A DNA stretch of 64,000 nt, from assembly GCA_964246705.1 (NCBI GenBank), contig CAXTRQ010000001.1, forward strand, positions 81,872 through 145,871, given 5' to 3'. Position 1 is the stretch's first letter, and every line of letters begins with the position of its first letter. The notes beneath the pieces were generated by a model, which saw nothing but the letters and a program-made list of their open reading frames with translations, did no database searches and had not been told where the DNA came from. Shown here piece after piece: positions 17,215 through 25,910 of this stretch. A program made the position numbers and the translations under genes. This DNA comes from DASZCR01 sp964246705 (GTDB lineage: Bacteria > Acidobacteriota > Blastocatellia > Pyrinomonadales > Pyrinomonadaceae).

Positions 17215-18501
17215 ATGACGCCTCCCGATTACCGCGACGTTTTGTGGGTGGTGCTCCCGCACAAGGACGAAAAGGTCTTTACCATCCGCTCTTTCAGCGA
17301 CGAGGCGGCACTGTACGAGACGACCGATGAGCAGTGCGCGGCTGGCGCTTTCAGCGTCTCCCTGCCCCTTGAAGAGTTGGTGGGGTCGCGCGAGTCGAAG
17401 ACCCGGTGGGCGCAGCGCCGCGTCGGCACGGAAGAGGCCGTGGCTGCCGGGCGTAGGCTCTGGAAGTCGCTGCCGCCCGAACTGCTGAAGGTTTTCGACG
17501 AGCCGACGGGACAGAGGCCGTTGCGAATCAAAATCTACAGCCCCTTGCAGCGCATCACGAATCTGCCGTGGGAGTGGCTGGCGGACGAGCAGGGCAGGCT
17601 GGTGGCCATTCGTCCAGACGTTCGATTGGTGCGCTGTGTGCCGCTGCGCTTCGAGACGCCGCACCTCACGGTCGCGCCTCCGCTGAGGGTGCTGGTGGTG
17701 CTGACGAACCCCAAGGACGAACGGCTCCTCGACACCCAAGCCGAGTTGGCGGCCGTCTGTCGGGGACTCTTCAACAGTTCGGAATACTCGCTGCGCGTCT
17801 GTCCCGAGCCGACGACCGAAGTCCTTCAGCAGACGCTGCACGACTTCCTCCCGCACGTCGTGCATTATATCGGGCACGCCGGCATAGACGGCGGCGAAGG
17901 CAACATCATCCTACACGACGACAGCGGTCGAACCTACTGGATGCGCGCCTCGTACCTGTCGCGTCTCCTGCCCCCGACCGTGCGCCTCGTCTGCCTGAGC
18001 ACATGCTTCAGCGTCCCGAATTACCAGATCCTCGGGCTGCCTCATCTGGCGCATGCTCCGGCGGAGTTGAACCTCCCGACGGCGCTCGTCAACTGCTACC
18101 CGGTCAGCCAAGAGAGCGTGAGTGCCTTCTGGCAGGCGTTCTACCCGGCGCTCATCAAGAAGCGCGGCAACGTCAACGAGGCCGTCCAAGAGGCACGGCT
18201 CAGTTGTTGCGCCGACGACCCGGACTCTGCGGACTGGGCCAGCTTCTCACTGGTGCTGCGCGACCGCACGGGGCGGGGGATGAACATCGTGAAGGCCGAC
18301 AGCCATGTCGTCGAAGAGGTGCAGGCCGAGGAGTTGCAAGCGCAGTTCGCTGCGCGGCTGGCGAACGAGTTGGCGCGACACGTCAGGCTTTTCGGCGGCC
18401 TGTCCTCCGAAAGTCTCCGCGAGACATTCGCGCACGAGACCAAGCGCATCACCGACCTGCTGGATCACATCATCAATATCAGCGCGAACTTTAAGGAGTG
18501 A
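17215..18501 (+). CDS. CHAT-domain (caspase-like) protease
   Basis: The protein has 428 residues; TAAGGAG upstream of the ATG supports the start. The CHAT fold is shown by LPWEWLAD (118-125), PLRVLVVLTNP (156-166), the catalytic His in HYIGHAG (His221) and the catalytic Cys in LVCLSTCFS (Cys264). The C-terminal 60 residues after the CHAT core are helical (LQAQFAARLANELARHVRLF). CHAT proteases are clan CD cysteine peptidases related to caspases and separases; in other systems they are switched on by partner proteins and cleave specific targets. No TPR array or death-fold domain is visible. A second CHAT gene follows after 36 bases, suggesting a paired module. Confidence 0.88.
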   Translation: MTPPDYRDVLWVVLPHKDEKVFTIRSFSDEAALYETTDEQCAAGAFSVSLPLEELVGSRESKTRWAQRRVGTEEAVAAGRRLWKSLPPELLKVFDEPTGQRPLRIKIYSPLQRITNLPWEWLADEQGRLVAIRPDVRLVRCVPLRFETPHLTVAPPLRVLVVLTNPKDERLLDTQAELAAVCRGLFNSSEYSLRVCPEPTTEVLQQTLHDFLPHVVHYIGHAGIDGGEGNIILHDDSGRTYWMRASYLSRLLPPTVRLVCLSTCFSVPNYQILGLPHLAHAPAELNLPTALVNCYPVSQESVSAFWQAFYPALIKKRGNVNEAVQEARLSCCADDPDSADWASFSLVLRDRTGRGMNIVKADSHVVEEVQAEELQAQFAARLANELARHVRLFGGLSSESLRETFAHETKRITDLLDHIINISANFKE

Positions 18502-18537
18502 ACGCACAAGCATGAGCGCCGCCGGGGAGGTGTAAAG

Positions 18538-20331
18538 ATGTCCAGTTATGAAGAGTTCCGCATTGAGTTGTCGCCGAAGATGCCGTCGGGCGGTTGGGAC
18601 GTGACGGTCGTGGACTGTCCCGTTCAGGGGATGAAAGGGCGGAAGGGCACGGTCGTCCCGACCTTCACGCGGGTGGAACTCCGCCGGCTGCGCAACCGCA
18701 ACAACTGGCCCAGCCCGTTCGAGATGAAGGCTATCGGCCAGAAGGTCTGGGAGTCGGTGATGACCGGCGGCGCGGGCGACGCCTTCTTCGCCTCGCGCGA
18801 ATTCCTCAAGGCGCGCAACGCAGCCTTCAAACAGAGCGTGGGGCTGCGCGTCACGATGGTCTTGGTCGGGCACGGGGAGGCGAACGTCGAGGGCGACGCT
18901 ATAAGGCTGTCGGAGTTGCCCGTCGAGGCGCTCTACAACGAAGCCGACCAGTTCATCGCCACCGACCCTAGGACTCCGATCAGCCGCAGCCTCCAGCAAC
19001 TCGGCACCATGCTCCCGCCGCAGCCGATAAAGGTTCCGCTCCGCGTGTTGGTGGTGGTCGCAGCGCCGAGCGACCGGGCACGGACTGACATCGAGGCCGA
19101 GGCCCAAGCGGTGCGCGACGCGCTCGGCCCGCTTTCGGAGCCGGGCGGCTTCATCGCTGTCGAGTTCTGCGAGCCGCCGACGCGGGAGGAGTTGAAGAGG
19201 CGGCTGACGAAGACGGTCAACATTCTCCACTTCATCGGGCACGGGGGCTTTGAGCCTGTCGGCGACGGGACGACCCCGGAGTCTTACATCTGCCTGCTGC
19301 GCTCGGAGCAGGATCGGAGGAGCGCCCCTCTCAATGCCGACGATCTGACAGGAATACTACGCAACACGGAAGTGCGCATGGTGGTCTTCACCGCCTGCTC
19401 GTCCGCAGCGCCGACGCCCGAAGAGGATCCCTACCGGATCGGCGCTTTCGAGGGTCTAGCGCAGCGCCTGCTTAGCGGCGTCTCGGACATCTCGGCGGTC
19501 GTCGCCATGCAGTTCGACCTGGAATCTGAGGCCGCTGTGCAATTCACGCGCGTCTTCTACGAAAACCTGCTGCTTCCGGACAAGAGTCTCGACGAAGTGG
19601 TGGCACTCGCTCGCAGGCAGTTGGCGACTCTCGAAGGGTTCGGCGCTGGACACAGGGCTTGGGTGACGCCGACCGTCTACTGGCGCTGCCTTGAGGGCAA
19701 GGTCTTCGACCTCGACTTCTCGAACGCCAAACCGTCAGAGGAGACACTCACCAAGCTTCAGGAGTTGGAGAGCCAGATAAAAATCTACCGCCGGGTTCTG
19801 TCCGACATAGCTAGTCAGCCGGCGATACTCCGCAACATGGTCGCGCCGATGAGCGCGACGTATCAGTCCGCAGTCGAAGGTCTCGTGGCGGAGCGGGCGC
19901 AACTGCTCGGCGAGTCGGTGCGCCTGCACGGACGAAGCGTCGGGAACGACACGGAGTTTGAGTGTCGCCTGACGCTACGCCTGAGAAAGCCCGGAGTCGT
20001 TGAGCGCGTGAGAGTGGTTGTCTCCTACCCCGCTGACACACTCACGTTCGTCGGGGCAAAGCCGGGCAGGCACTCGGCCAGCGCGCAGCCTTCCCTGACA
20101 CACCCCTCCCTCGATTGCGTGGAAGTTACGATCCTTGACCCTTCGGGCGGTGCGGCGTGCGGGCCGGGAGAGTTTGAAGTCGGACTGCTCGTTTTCCGCA
20201 CGGCAGAAGGGGCGCGGCAAGGGATCATAGACCTGCCCGTCAAAGTTCTGGAAATACGCCGCGACGGTGAAAAGATGTTCCCCGTCACCCCGCTCGACGG
20301 CGTCGTCTTCGTCCACAACGCCGACGCCTGA
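18538..20331 (+). CDS. CHAT-domain protease with coiled coil and beta-rich C-terminus
   Basis: The protein has 597 residues. The CHAT core has PLRVLVVVAAP (167-177), catalytic His in LHFIGHGGF (His235) and catalytic Cys in VFTACSSA (Cys287). A helical, coiled-coil-like segment follows (about 400-470, LTKLQELESQIKIYRRVLSD), then a beta-rich domain from about 480 (ECRLTLRLRKPG, then VRVVVSYPADTLTFVG) that looks immunoglobulin-like. GGGGAGG precedes the ATG. The shared core with the preceding CHAT protein suggests duplication, while the N-terminal regions differ, so substrate or partner specificity probably differs. The protein is expected to be cytoplasmic. CHAT assignment is firm; the target is unknown. 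Confidence 0.88.
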   Translation: MSSYEEFRIELSPKMPSGGWDVTVVDCPVQGMKGRKGTVVPTFTRVELRRLRNRNNWPSPFEMKAIGQKVWESVMTGGAGDAFFASREFLKARNAAFKQSVGLRVTMVLVGHGEANVEGDAIRLSELPVEALYNEADQFIATDPRTPISRSLQQLGTMLPPQPIKVPLRVLVVVAAPSDRARTDIEAEAQAVRDALGPLSEPGGFIAVEFCEPPTREELKRRLTKTVNILHFIGHGGFEPVGDGTTPESYICLLRSEQDRRSAPLNADDLTGILRNTEVRMVVFTACSSAAPTPEEDPYRIGAFEGLAQRLLSGVSDISAVVAMQFDLESEAAVQFTRVFYENLLLPDKSLDEVVALARRQLATLEGFGAGHRAWVTPTVYWRCLEGKVFDLDFSNAKPSEETLTKLQELESQIKIYRRVLSDIASQPAILRNMVAPMSATYQSAVEGLVAERAQLLGESVRLHGRSVGNDTEFECRLTLRLRKPGVVERVRVVVSYPADTLTFVGAKPGRHSASAQPSLTHPSLDCVEVTILDPSGGAACGPGEFEVGLLVFRTAEGARQGIIDLPVKVLEIRRDGEKMFPVTPLDGVVFVHNADA

Positions 20332-20417
20332 GGCTCGGGATGGGCGCTAACAAACACACATATAGTCCCCGCCCCGCGCGACGGGCTGCACCCGAAGGAA
20401 GGAGCGCGCAGACAGCA

Positions 20418-20780
20418 ATGGCAGAAGAAGGTCAGAAAAGCTCCAGCATGCAGTTCCTCGACGCGCACCCCGGGCTGCGCGACTCAATGTCTGTCTCCGA
20501 TAAGTTTGCGGAACTGAAGAAGCGCGCGGGACTGTTCATTGACGGGGAGCAGATCTACGTCGTCCGCGGGGACGCGCAGGGCGACGAGGATGACCTCTAC
20601 CTCGACGCGCTAGCAAGGGGATCGAACCCGCACGAGCGCGACGAACTTGCGCGCTCACTCTTCCTTGAACTCGATGACCACCACAGGGAACTCATTCTGG
20701 GCCGCGCTGGACGGAAGCAATCGGACGCGGCCTCGGCATCAGCAGATATAAACCTATCGGAAGAAGGAGAAACAGTATGA
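20418..20780 (+). CDS. Small protein resembling the pro-region of the next gene
   Basis: The ATG at 20418 is chosen because GGAAGGAG lies upstream; the frame extends to 20340. The 120-residue product has a middle part (ELKKRAGLFIDGEQIYVVRGD, positions 32-52) that aligns with residues 28-49 of the following metzincin (TLQQGLKRVVIDGENFFIAEGD), including the shared IDGE, a following GD, and then DED. The two genes overlap by ATGA at 20777-20780, implying translational coupling. The product contains no protease motif. A stand-alone copy of a protease pro-region could act as an inhibitor, chaperone or shared targeting tag; this is inference from the similarity. Confidence 0.75.
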   Translation: MAEEGQKSSSMQFLDAHPGLRDSMSVSDKFAELKKRAGLFIDGEQIYVVRGDAQGDEDDLYLDALARGSNPHERDELARSLFLELDDHHRELILGRAGRKQSDAASASADINLSEEGETV

Positions 20781-21661
20781 GCCAGAAAATCACCGACACG
20801 CCCACCGCTCCGCTCGCGCCCATGGCGGCTGCGACGGTGGCACCGGACATTTTGACGACACTCCAGCAAGGACTCAAGAGGGTTGTGATTGATGGGGAGA
20901 ATTTCTTTATCGCCGAGGGCGACATGCTGCTCGATGAAGACCAACTCCCCATCTACGCGCGGGAACGGCAGGCCGAAAGGCTCTCACGCGCGGCCAGAGA
21001 GGAGCGGACGAAGGCAGGCATCATCCCCCTCCAGGAAGAGTCCGCGCGACTAGTCGGCATTATGGGGCCCGATGGGAAGCCCGTCCGCTGGAAGCCGGAG
21101 ACGACGCTCTCCTACTGTGTTCTGAGAAACACCTTCACCACCGACGAGCGTTACCAGTTGGCGCGCGAGAACATGGTGGCGGCCACCGAGGCGTGGGAGT
21201 CCACCTGTGGCATCAGGTTCCAGTACCGACAGGAACTCGACGACAGCGCGACGACAACGCCGGAGGGCGTCCTCTTCACTGTCCGTGAGATCGACGCCGG
21301 GGGGCAGTTCATCGCCTCTTCCTTCTTCCCGAACGACCCGAGGAATCGGCGCAGATTGTTGATTGACCCGTCCTACTTCGACGAGAACTTAGGCTTCAAC
21401 AAGGTCGGCGTGCTGCGCCACGAACTCGGCCACGTCATCGGATTCAGGCACGAGCATATCGTCACGCACGCGCCCGCCGCCTGCCCCAACGAGGACACGG
21501 ATGACATAATTGTGCTGACGGAGTACGACCCTCAGTCGGTGATGCACTACTTCTGCGGTGGCGTCGGGAGCCGGGAGTTGGAGATTACGAACAAAGATAG
21601 AGATGGCTCGATGTCTCTCTACGGGCCGCCGCTCAACGCGTTCCGCTTCGTAGACGAGTAG
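20777..21661 (+). CDS. Metzincin-type zinc metalloprotease
   Basis: The protein has 294 residues and no signal peptide. The zinc-binding motif is LRHELGHVIGFRHEH (His215, Glu216, His219, His225), and SVMHYFC provides the Met-turn at Met256, 31 residues after the third His. That combination defines metzincins; the extra Glu after the third His and the MHY turn are closest to astacin/M12-like enzymes. Residues 1-85 form a pro-region similar to the small upstream protein. The start codon overlaps the preceding stop (ATGA). It closes the plus-strand protease set and is followed by a strong hairpin. The enzyme class is well supported; the substrate is unknown. Confidence 0.88.
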   Translation: MSQKITDTPTAPLAPMAAATVAPDILTTLQQGLKRVVIDGENFFIAEGDMLLDEDQLPIYARERQAERLSRAAREERTKAGIIPLQEESARLVGIMGPDGKPVRWKPETTLSYCVLRNTFTTDERYQLARENMVAATEAWESTCGIRFQYRQELDDSATTTPEGVLFTVREIDAGGQFIASSFFPNDPRNRRRLLIDPSYFDENLGFNKVGVLRHELGHVIGFRHEHIVTHAPAACPNEDTDDIIVLTEYDPQSVMHYFCGGVGSRELEITNKDRDGSMSLYGPPLNAFRFVDE

Positions 21662-21766
21662 GGCGCTTTGCTGCCCCCTACAGCTACACCGACGGTTGCG
21701 CGAATAGGGTTCCCACGCGAACGGTGGAAAGGCAGCAAAAGGCTACCTCACAGCCCGAGTCACAGC

Positions 21767-21808
21767 AGATGAAACAGTCCCCCTTACATAACCGGGACTG
21801 TTTCATCT
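21767..21808. terminator. Bidirectional terminator-like hairpin
   Basis: AGATGAAACAGTCCC (21767-21781) pairs perfectly with GGGACTGTTTCATCT (21794-21808), a 15-bp stem with a 12-base loop. It sits between the convergent ends of the metzincin gene and the TonB-dependent receptor gene. There is no clear T-run on either side, so a terminator role is likely from position but not certain. Confidence 0.65.
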
Positions 21809-21894
21809 ACTGTCGGCACAGAGCAGACAACAGTTTCCGCGCCTGCCTCACGTCTGGCTTGACGGCGGCTACAAGGGTTCAGTGACAATCCCAT

Positions 21895-24800
21895 TTAGAA
21901 GTTCAACTTCAGACCGAACTGGAACTGGCGTGGGTCAAAGGAGGCGGTCGGGCGGCTGAAATAGCGGCCTGAGCCGTCGCGTTGGTTGCCGTTGGCGATG
22001 ACATCTGTGAAGAGCGGTGATGCACCGGCCTGATTGAATCGGTTGAAGAGATTGAAGCCCTCGGCGATGATGTCCAGATTGAAGCGTTCACCGAAGCGGA
22101 CTTTGCGCGTGACGCGGAGATCGAGCGAAGAGTAGCTCTGCGTGATGCCGCGATTGCGACCGAGGTTTCCTGACTGGAACTGTGCGGGGAGTGAGAGCGT
22201 GCCGTCCGGGCTGACGTTCGGGCGGTCGGTCTGTCCCGTCTGATCGTTGTTGGTATCGACGCCCGTGAGGATGTTGAAGGGACGACCCGAAGAGATTTCA
22301 AAGATCGGTGCGACGACGAAGTCGGACAGGAACCGCTGCCAGCCGGTTCCGCCTTTGCGCCACTCCTCGGGCGCGGATAGCACGCCGCTGAAGACGAAGC
22401 GATGGCGCTGGTCGAAGAGCGAATCGGCGCGCTCGGCGCGGAAGTTACTGATGTCCTGCGGCAGCAACAAGGTCTGCAAATCGGATGAATCGTCAATCGA
22501 GTGCGACCAAGTGTAAGAGGCGAGGAGCTGGAAGTTGTGCGAGAAGCGTTTCTTCAACTCGAAGTTCCCGGCATGATAGACCGAGTTACCGTCGGAGACC
22601 TGCGCGCTCACGTCGCCGAAGGTCGAGACGACGCCGGGGCGTGCCAGCGCACCCGTCGCGGTCAGCACGCCGTTAAGAACCGCCGGAGTGACCGCGCCGC
22701 CCGTGACCGATTGGACGAAGAAATAGTTCGGGCCGCCGGGACGGAACAAATTCGCGGCGAAAGGTTGGATGACCGCGCCGCGCGTGGTGACGGCAACCAA
22801 GCCGGGGATAGGCTGCGCGACGATGTTGCTGCACGCCGAAGGCGTGAGCGAGAGCACTTCGCTGGTCGTCACCGGCTGGCGATTGTTGCAGCGCACGAAG
22901 TTTTGAATGAGCAGATTATTGTTCGGCGAATTGAGGTTGGTCGGGTGCGGCAGATGATGTGCGCCGACGAACAGGTAACCGGCGGTGATGGACATGTCTT
23001 TCGTCAACTGGCGCTCGATCTGCACGTTGCCTTGATTGGCGTAGGCGTATTCAAAATCTTTCGAGACTGACAGAGGGAACGGCAGCACCGGCCCGAAGCC
23101 GGGGAACGTCTGGTCGTTGAAACGTTGACGGCCAAGCTGATACTCCGCGCTCGGCGCAACGCCCTGTGTGAGTCCGGGGAAGACGACGCCCTGAAAGATA
23201 GCCGAAGCGTTCAAGGTCGAGCCGCACGGCAAGGCCGCAGGCCCGCCACACGGCAGTCCGGGCGTGGAGACGAACTGCTGTTGCTGCACGTTGTCGGCGA
23301 TGTCGGAGTTGAAGGCAATGCCGAGGAGCGGGTGGTCGTAGAAGATGCCGTAGGCGGCGCGGAAGACCGTCTTGCCGTCGTTGTGCAAGTCCCAAGCCAT
23401 GCCGATGCGCGGCGCGATGTTGTTCTTATCGCGCGGGAAGCCCTGCTGGACGTTGAAGAAATCCTGCGCGGCGAGCGCCTGCTGGGCGGTCAGAGAGATG
23501 CCGTTCGGCAGCGTGTCGCTGAACGCGCCGGGCGCGACCTGCTTCGTGATTTCGTAGTCGTAGCGCACGCCGTAGTTGAGCGTGAAGTTCGGGCGAATCT
23601 TCCAAGAGTCTTGCGCGAAGACGGCGAGCGGGCGATTGGTGATGGTGCTGTTCGGATCGCCGAAGCCCTGAATGTAGTTGCCGGGGAAGCCCATGCCGTA
23701 TTGCTGCACGGGAGTGATCTCAGGCGAGCCGGGAACAAAAGTTCCTCCGGCGAGACCGCCGAAGTTGAAGAGTCCGGCGAAGTTCAACTCGAAGGTTGCG
23801 CCGACGTGGATGAAGGCCGCATCGCCGCCGAACTTGAAGGTGTGATTGCCTGCCACTAGGTTGACGTTATCCGTGTACTGATAGCGATTCTCCGTGCGCA
23901 GGACGGGCGAGAAAAGCTCTCGACCGATGAAGGCTGTGCCGGTGATGTTGAAGGCGACGGCGTCGCCGTTCTGCGATTTGAAGGTCGCGCGCCGCGAAGC
24001 GAAGTTGAAGCGCGCTTCGTTGACGACCGTGTTCGAGAGCGTCGAAGTTAAAGAAGTGACGAACGCCGAATCGCGCAACGTCTGAATGCCTGTGCGCGAA
24101 AAGTCGTTCTGACCGAGCGCCTGATTCTGCGATTCGACCTGAATGCCAGTGATGTCGCTCGGATTGTAGCTGAAGCGCAAGTTCATCTGGTTCGCATCGG
24201 TAATCTTATGGTCAATGCGAACCGAAGAGAAAGTGGTTGATTCGTGAATCGGGAAAACCTGTTGCAAGTTCAACAGCGGGCGGAAGGCGATTGGATCGCC
24301 AGCTGCGTTGGTCGTGAACGGAATCGGCGTTCCCGCGAGGAAGAAGCGGCTGCCGACGACCTGACCCGGCGCGAGACGGCTGGCAATCGGCACGGCTGAG
24401 CCGACGACGAGTTGCGAAGCGGCGGGCGCGATGGGTAGAGGGTTAAAGCCCGTCAGCGCGGTGTTGCCGCCGCCCGACGCGAGGTAGGCATAGTTAATCG
24501 TGCCGACGATGAGCGATTGTCCCTGCGCGCGGACGGCTGCGTTGGCGTTCGTCAAAAGCGCACGCCCTTGCGCGATGGCTGTCGGGATGAAGGCGGCCTG
24601 CGCGGCGGTCAGACGATTGAAGGCGATGGCTGTCGGGAACAGCGGCCCCAGTTCGGGGATGGCCGGAATCGTCGCCGAGGAATTGAGTCCGGCGGTCACG
24701 TCGCTCGTGAAGAAACCTGATTCCTGCCGCCGCCGCTGTTCAAAAGCGAAGAAGGCGAACGTGCGATCTCTATCCAGAGGGCCGCCGAGCGTCGCGCCGT

Positions 24801-25692
24801 ACTGCGCGCGCGTGAACGGCGGTTTCTTGCCGGGGTCGTTATCAATGACGGGCGCGAACGGGTTGCGCGCCTGAATGCTCTTATGGCGAATGAAGCCGAA
24901 GGCGTTGCCGCGCACCTCGTTGGTTCCAGACTTGGTGACGACGTTGACGACGCCGCCCGAACTTCTACCGAACTCGGGCGCGAAGGAATTGGTCACAACC
25001 TGAAACTCCTGCACGGCCTCTTGCGAGACGGTCGAGCGCGAGGCGTTCACAGAGTTGTCCGTGTTATCAGCGCCGTCAACCTGCACGAGATTGGAGCGAC
25101 CGCGCTGGCCGCCGAAGTTCAAGCCGGAGGTCGGCGCGGGGCCGATGGGGCGACCGTTGTCGCGCGTCACGGTTGAAGTGGTCAGCGTAAAGTTGATGTA
25201 GTCGCGCTGGTTGATGGGAAGATTTTCGATGCGCTGCTGATCAATGGTATTGGAGACTGCCGTGCGCGAAGTTTCGACCAGTTCGGTCGAAGCTCCCGTG
25301 ACGGTAACGGTCTCGCCGATTGCGCCCAACTCCAGCGTCACATCGAAGTCGGCGCGCTGGCCGACCGTCAGCGTGACGGCTGGAACCAGCGCTTTTTTGA
25401 AGTTCGCCGCTTCGACCGTGACTTCGTAATCGCCCGGCTGAAGATTGGTGAATTGATAGAAGCCTTCTTCGTTGGTGGTCGCTGTACGCACGGTGTTGGT
25501 CGCGGGATTGCGCGCCGTGACGGTTGCGCCGGTAACGACTGCGCCCTGCGGATCGCGGACGAAGCCGCGCAGGTCGGCGGCGTTCGACTGCGACTGCGCG
25601 AAAGCTCCCTTCGCACAGACGAGCGCGCATACGCCGATGAGCGCAAAACAGAGAGCGGTCGTAAACCACCGCCGAGAGGGGAACGCACGCAT
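21895..25692 (-). CDS. TonB-dependent receptor with carboxypeptidase-regulatory domain (Oar-like)
   Basis: The protein has 1265 residues. A signal peptide (about 1-33, ending GAFAQ) is followed by a carboxypeptidase-regulatory-like Ig domain (LRGFVRDPQGAVVTGATVTA to TLELG), then a plug region (VEVSRTAV-like segment, LPINQRDYINFT, FGGQRGRSN, DGADNTDNSVN, EFGRSSGGVVNVVTKSGTNE) and a long outer-membrane beta-barrel. It ends in aromatic Phe (QFGLKLNF), as beta-barrels do. Such receptors import large ligands, often carbohydrates or peptides, using TonB energy; Acidobacteriota have many copies. No adjacent susD-like, glycosidase or TonB gene indicates the ligand. The gene appears monocistronic. Confidence 0.93.
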   Translation of the reverse strand: MRAFPSRRWFTTALCFALIGVCALVCAKGAFAQSQSNAADLRGFVRDPQGAVVTGATVTARNPATNTVRTATTNEEGFYQFTNLQPGDYEVTVEAANFKKALVPAVTLTVGQRADFDVTLELGAIGETVTVTGASTELVETSRTAVSNTIDQQRIENLPINQRDYINFTLTTSTVTRDNGRPIGPAPTSGLNFGGQRGRSNLVQVDGADNTDNSVNASRSTVSQEAVQEFQVVTNSFAPEFGRSSGGVVNVVTKSGTNEVRGNAFGFIRHKSIQARNPFAPVIDNDPGKKPPFTRAQYGATLGGPLDRDRTFAFFAFEQRRRQESGFFTSDVTAGLNSSATIPAIPELGPLFPTAIAFNRLTAAQAAFIPTAIAQGRALLTNANAAVRAQGQSLIVGTINYAYLASGGGNTALTGFNPLPIAPAASQLVVGSAVPIASRLAPGQVVGSRFFLAGTPIPFTTNAAGDPIAFRPLLNLQQVFPIHESTTFSSVRIDHKITDANQMNLRFSYNPSDITGIQVESQNQALGQNDFSRTGIQTLRDSAFVTSLTSTLSNTVVNEARFNFASRRATFKSQNGDAVAFNITGTAFIGRELFSPVLRTENRYQYTDNVNLVAGNHTFKFGGDAAFIHVGATFELNFAGLFNFGGLAGGTFVPGSPEITPVQQYGMGFPGNYIQGFGDPNSTITNRPLAVFAQDSWKIRPNFTLNYGVRYDYEITKQVAPGAFSDTLPNGISLTAQQALAAQDFFNVQQGFPRDKNNIAPRIGMAWDLHNDGKTVFRAAYGIFYDHPLLGIAFNSDIADNVQQQQFVSTPGLPCGGPAALPCGSTLNASAIFQGVVFPGLTQGVAPSAEYQLGRQRFNDQTFPGFGPVLPFPLSVSKDFEYAYANQGNVQIERQLTKDMSITAGYLFVGAHHLPHPTNLNSPNNNLLIQNFVRCNNRQPVTTSEVLSLTPSACSNIVAQPIPGLVAVTTRGAVIQPFAANLFRPGGPNYFFVQSVTGGAVTPAVLNGVLTATGALARPGVVSTFGDVSAQVSDGNSVYHAGNFELKKRFSHNFQLLASYTWSHSIDDSSDLQTLLLPQDISNFRAERADSLFDQRHRFVFSGVLSAPEEWRKGGTGWQRFLSDFVVAPIFEISSGRPFNILTGVDTNNDQTGQTDRPNVSPDGTLSLPAQFQSGNLGRNRGITQSYSSLDLRVTRKVRFGERFNLDIIAEGFNLFNRFNQAGASPLFTDVIANGNQRDGSGRYFSRPTASFDPRQFQFGLKLNF

Positions 25693-25910
25693 GTTTTTTA
25701 TTCTCCTTGAAACTGAGTTGATGCTTTAATTTTCAGAAAAGGATTTCTAAAGGTGTCGCTCCGAAGACGCCGACGCTTCTTGAGTTTAAGCGTCGCAGCA
25801 ATCTTTAGTAGCAAGTCCTTGTACCGCAAAAACCGCCCTTTGGCAAGAAACTTGTCATTTTGCGATTTGTCGTCGAGCACGAATTGTACGGCGCATTTTA
25901 AGTCTCGGTT

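Noticed and set aside
23125..23859. 244-codon frame opposite the TonB-dependent receptor
   Set aside because: It is Arg/Glu/Val-rich antisense shadow without ribosome-binding site or motifs.
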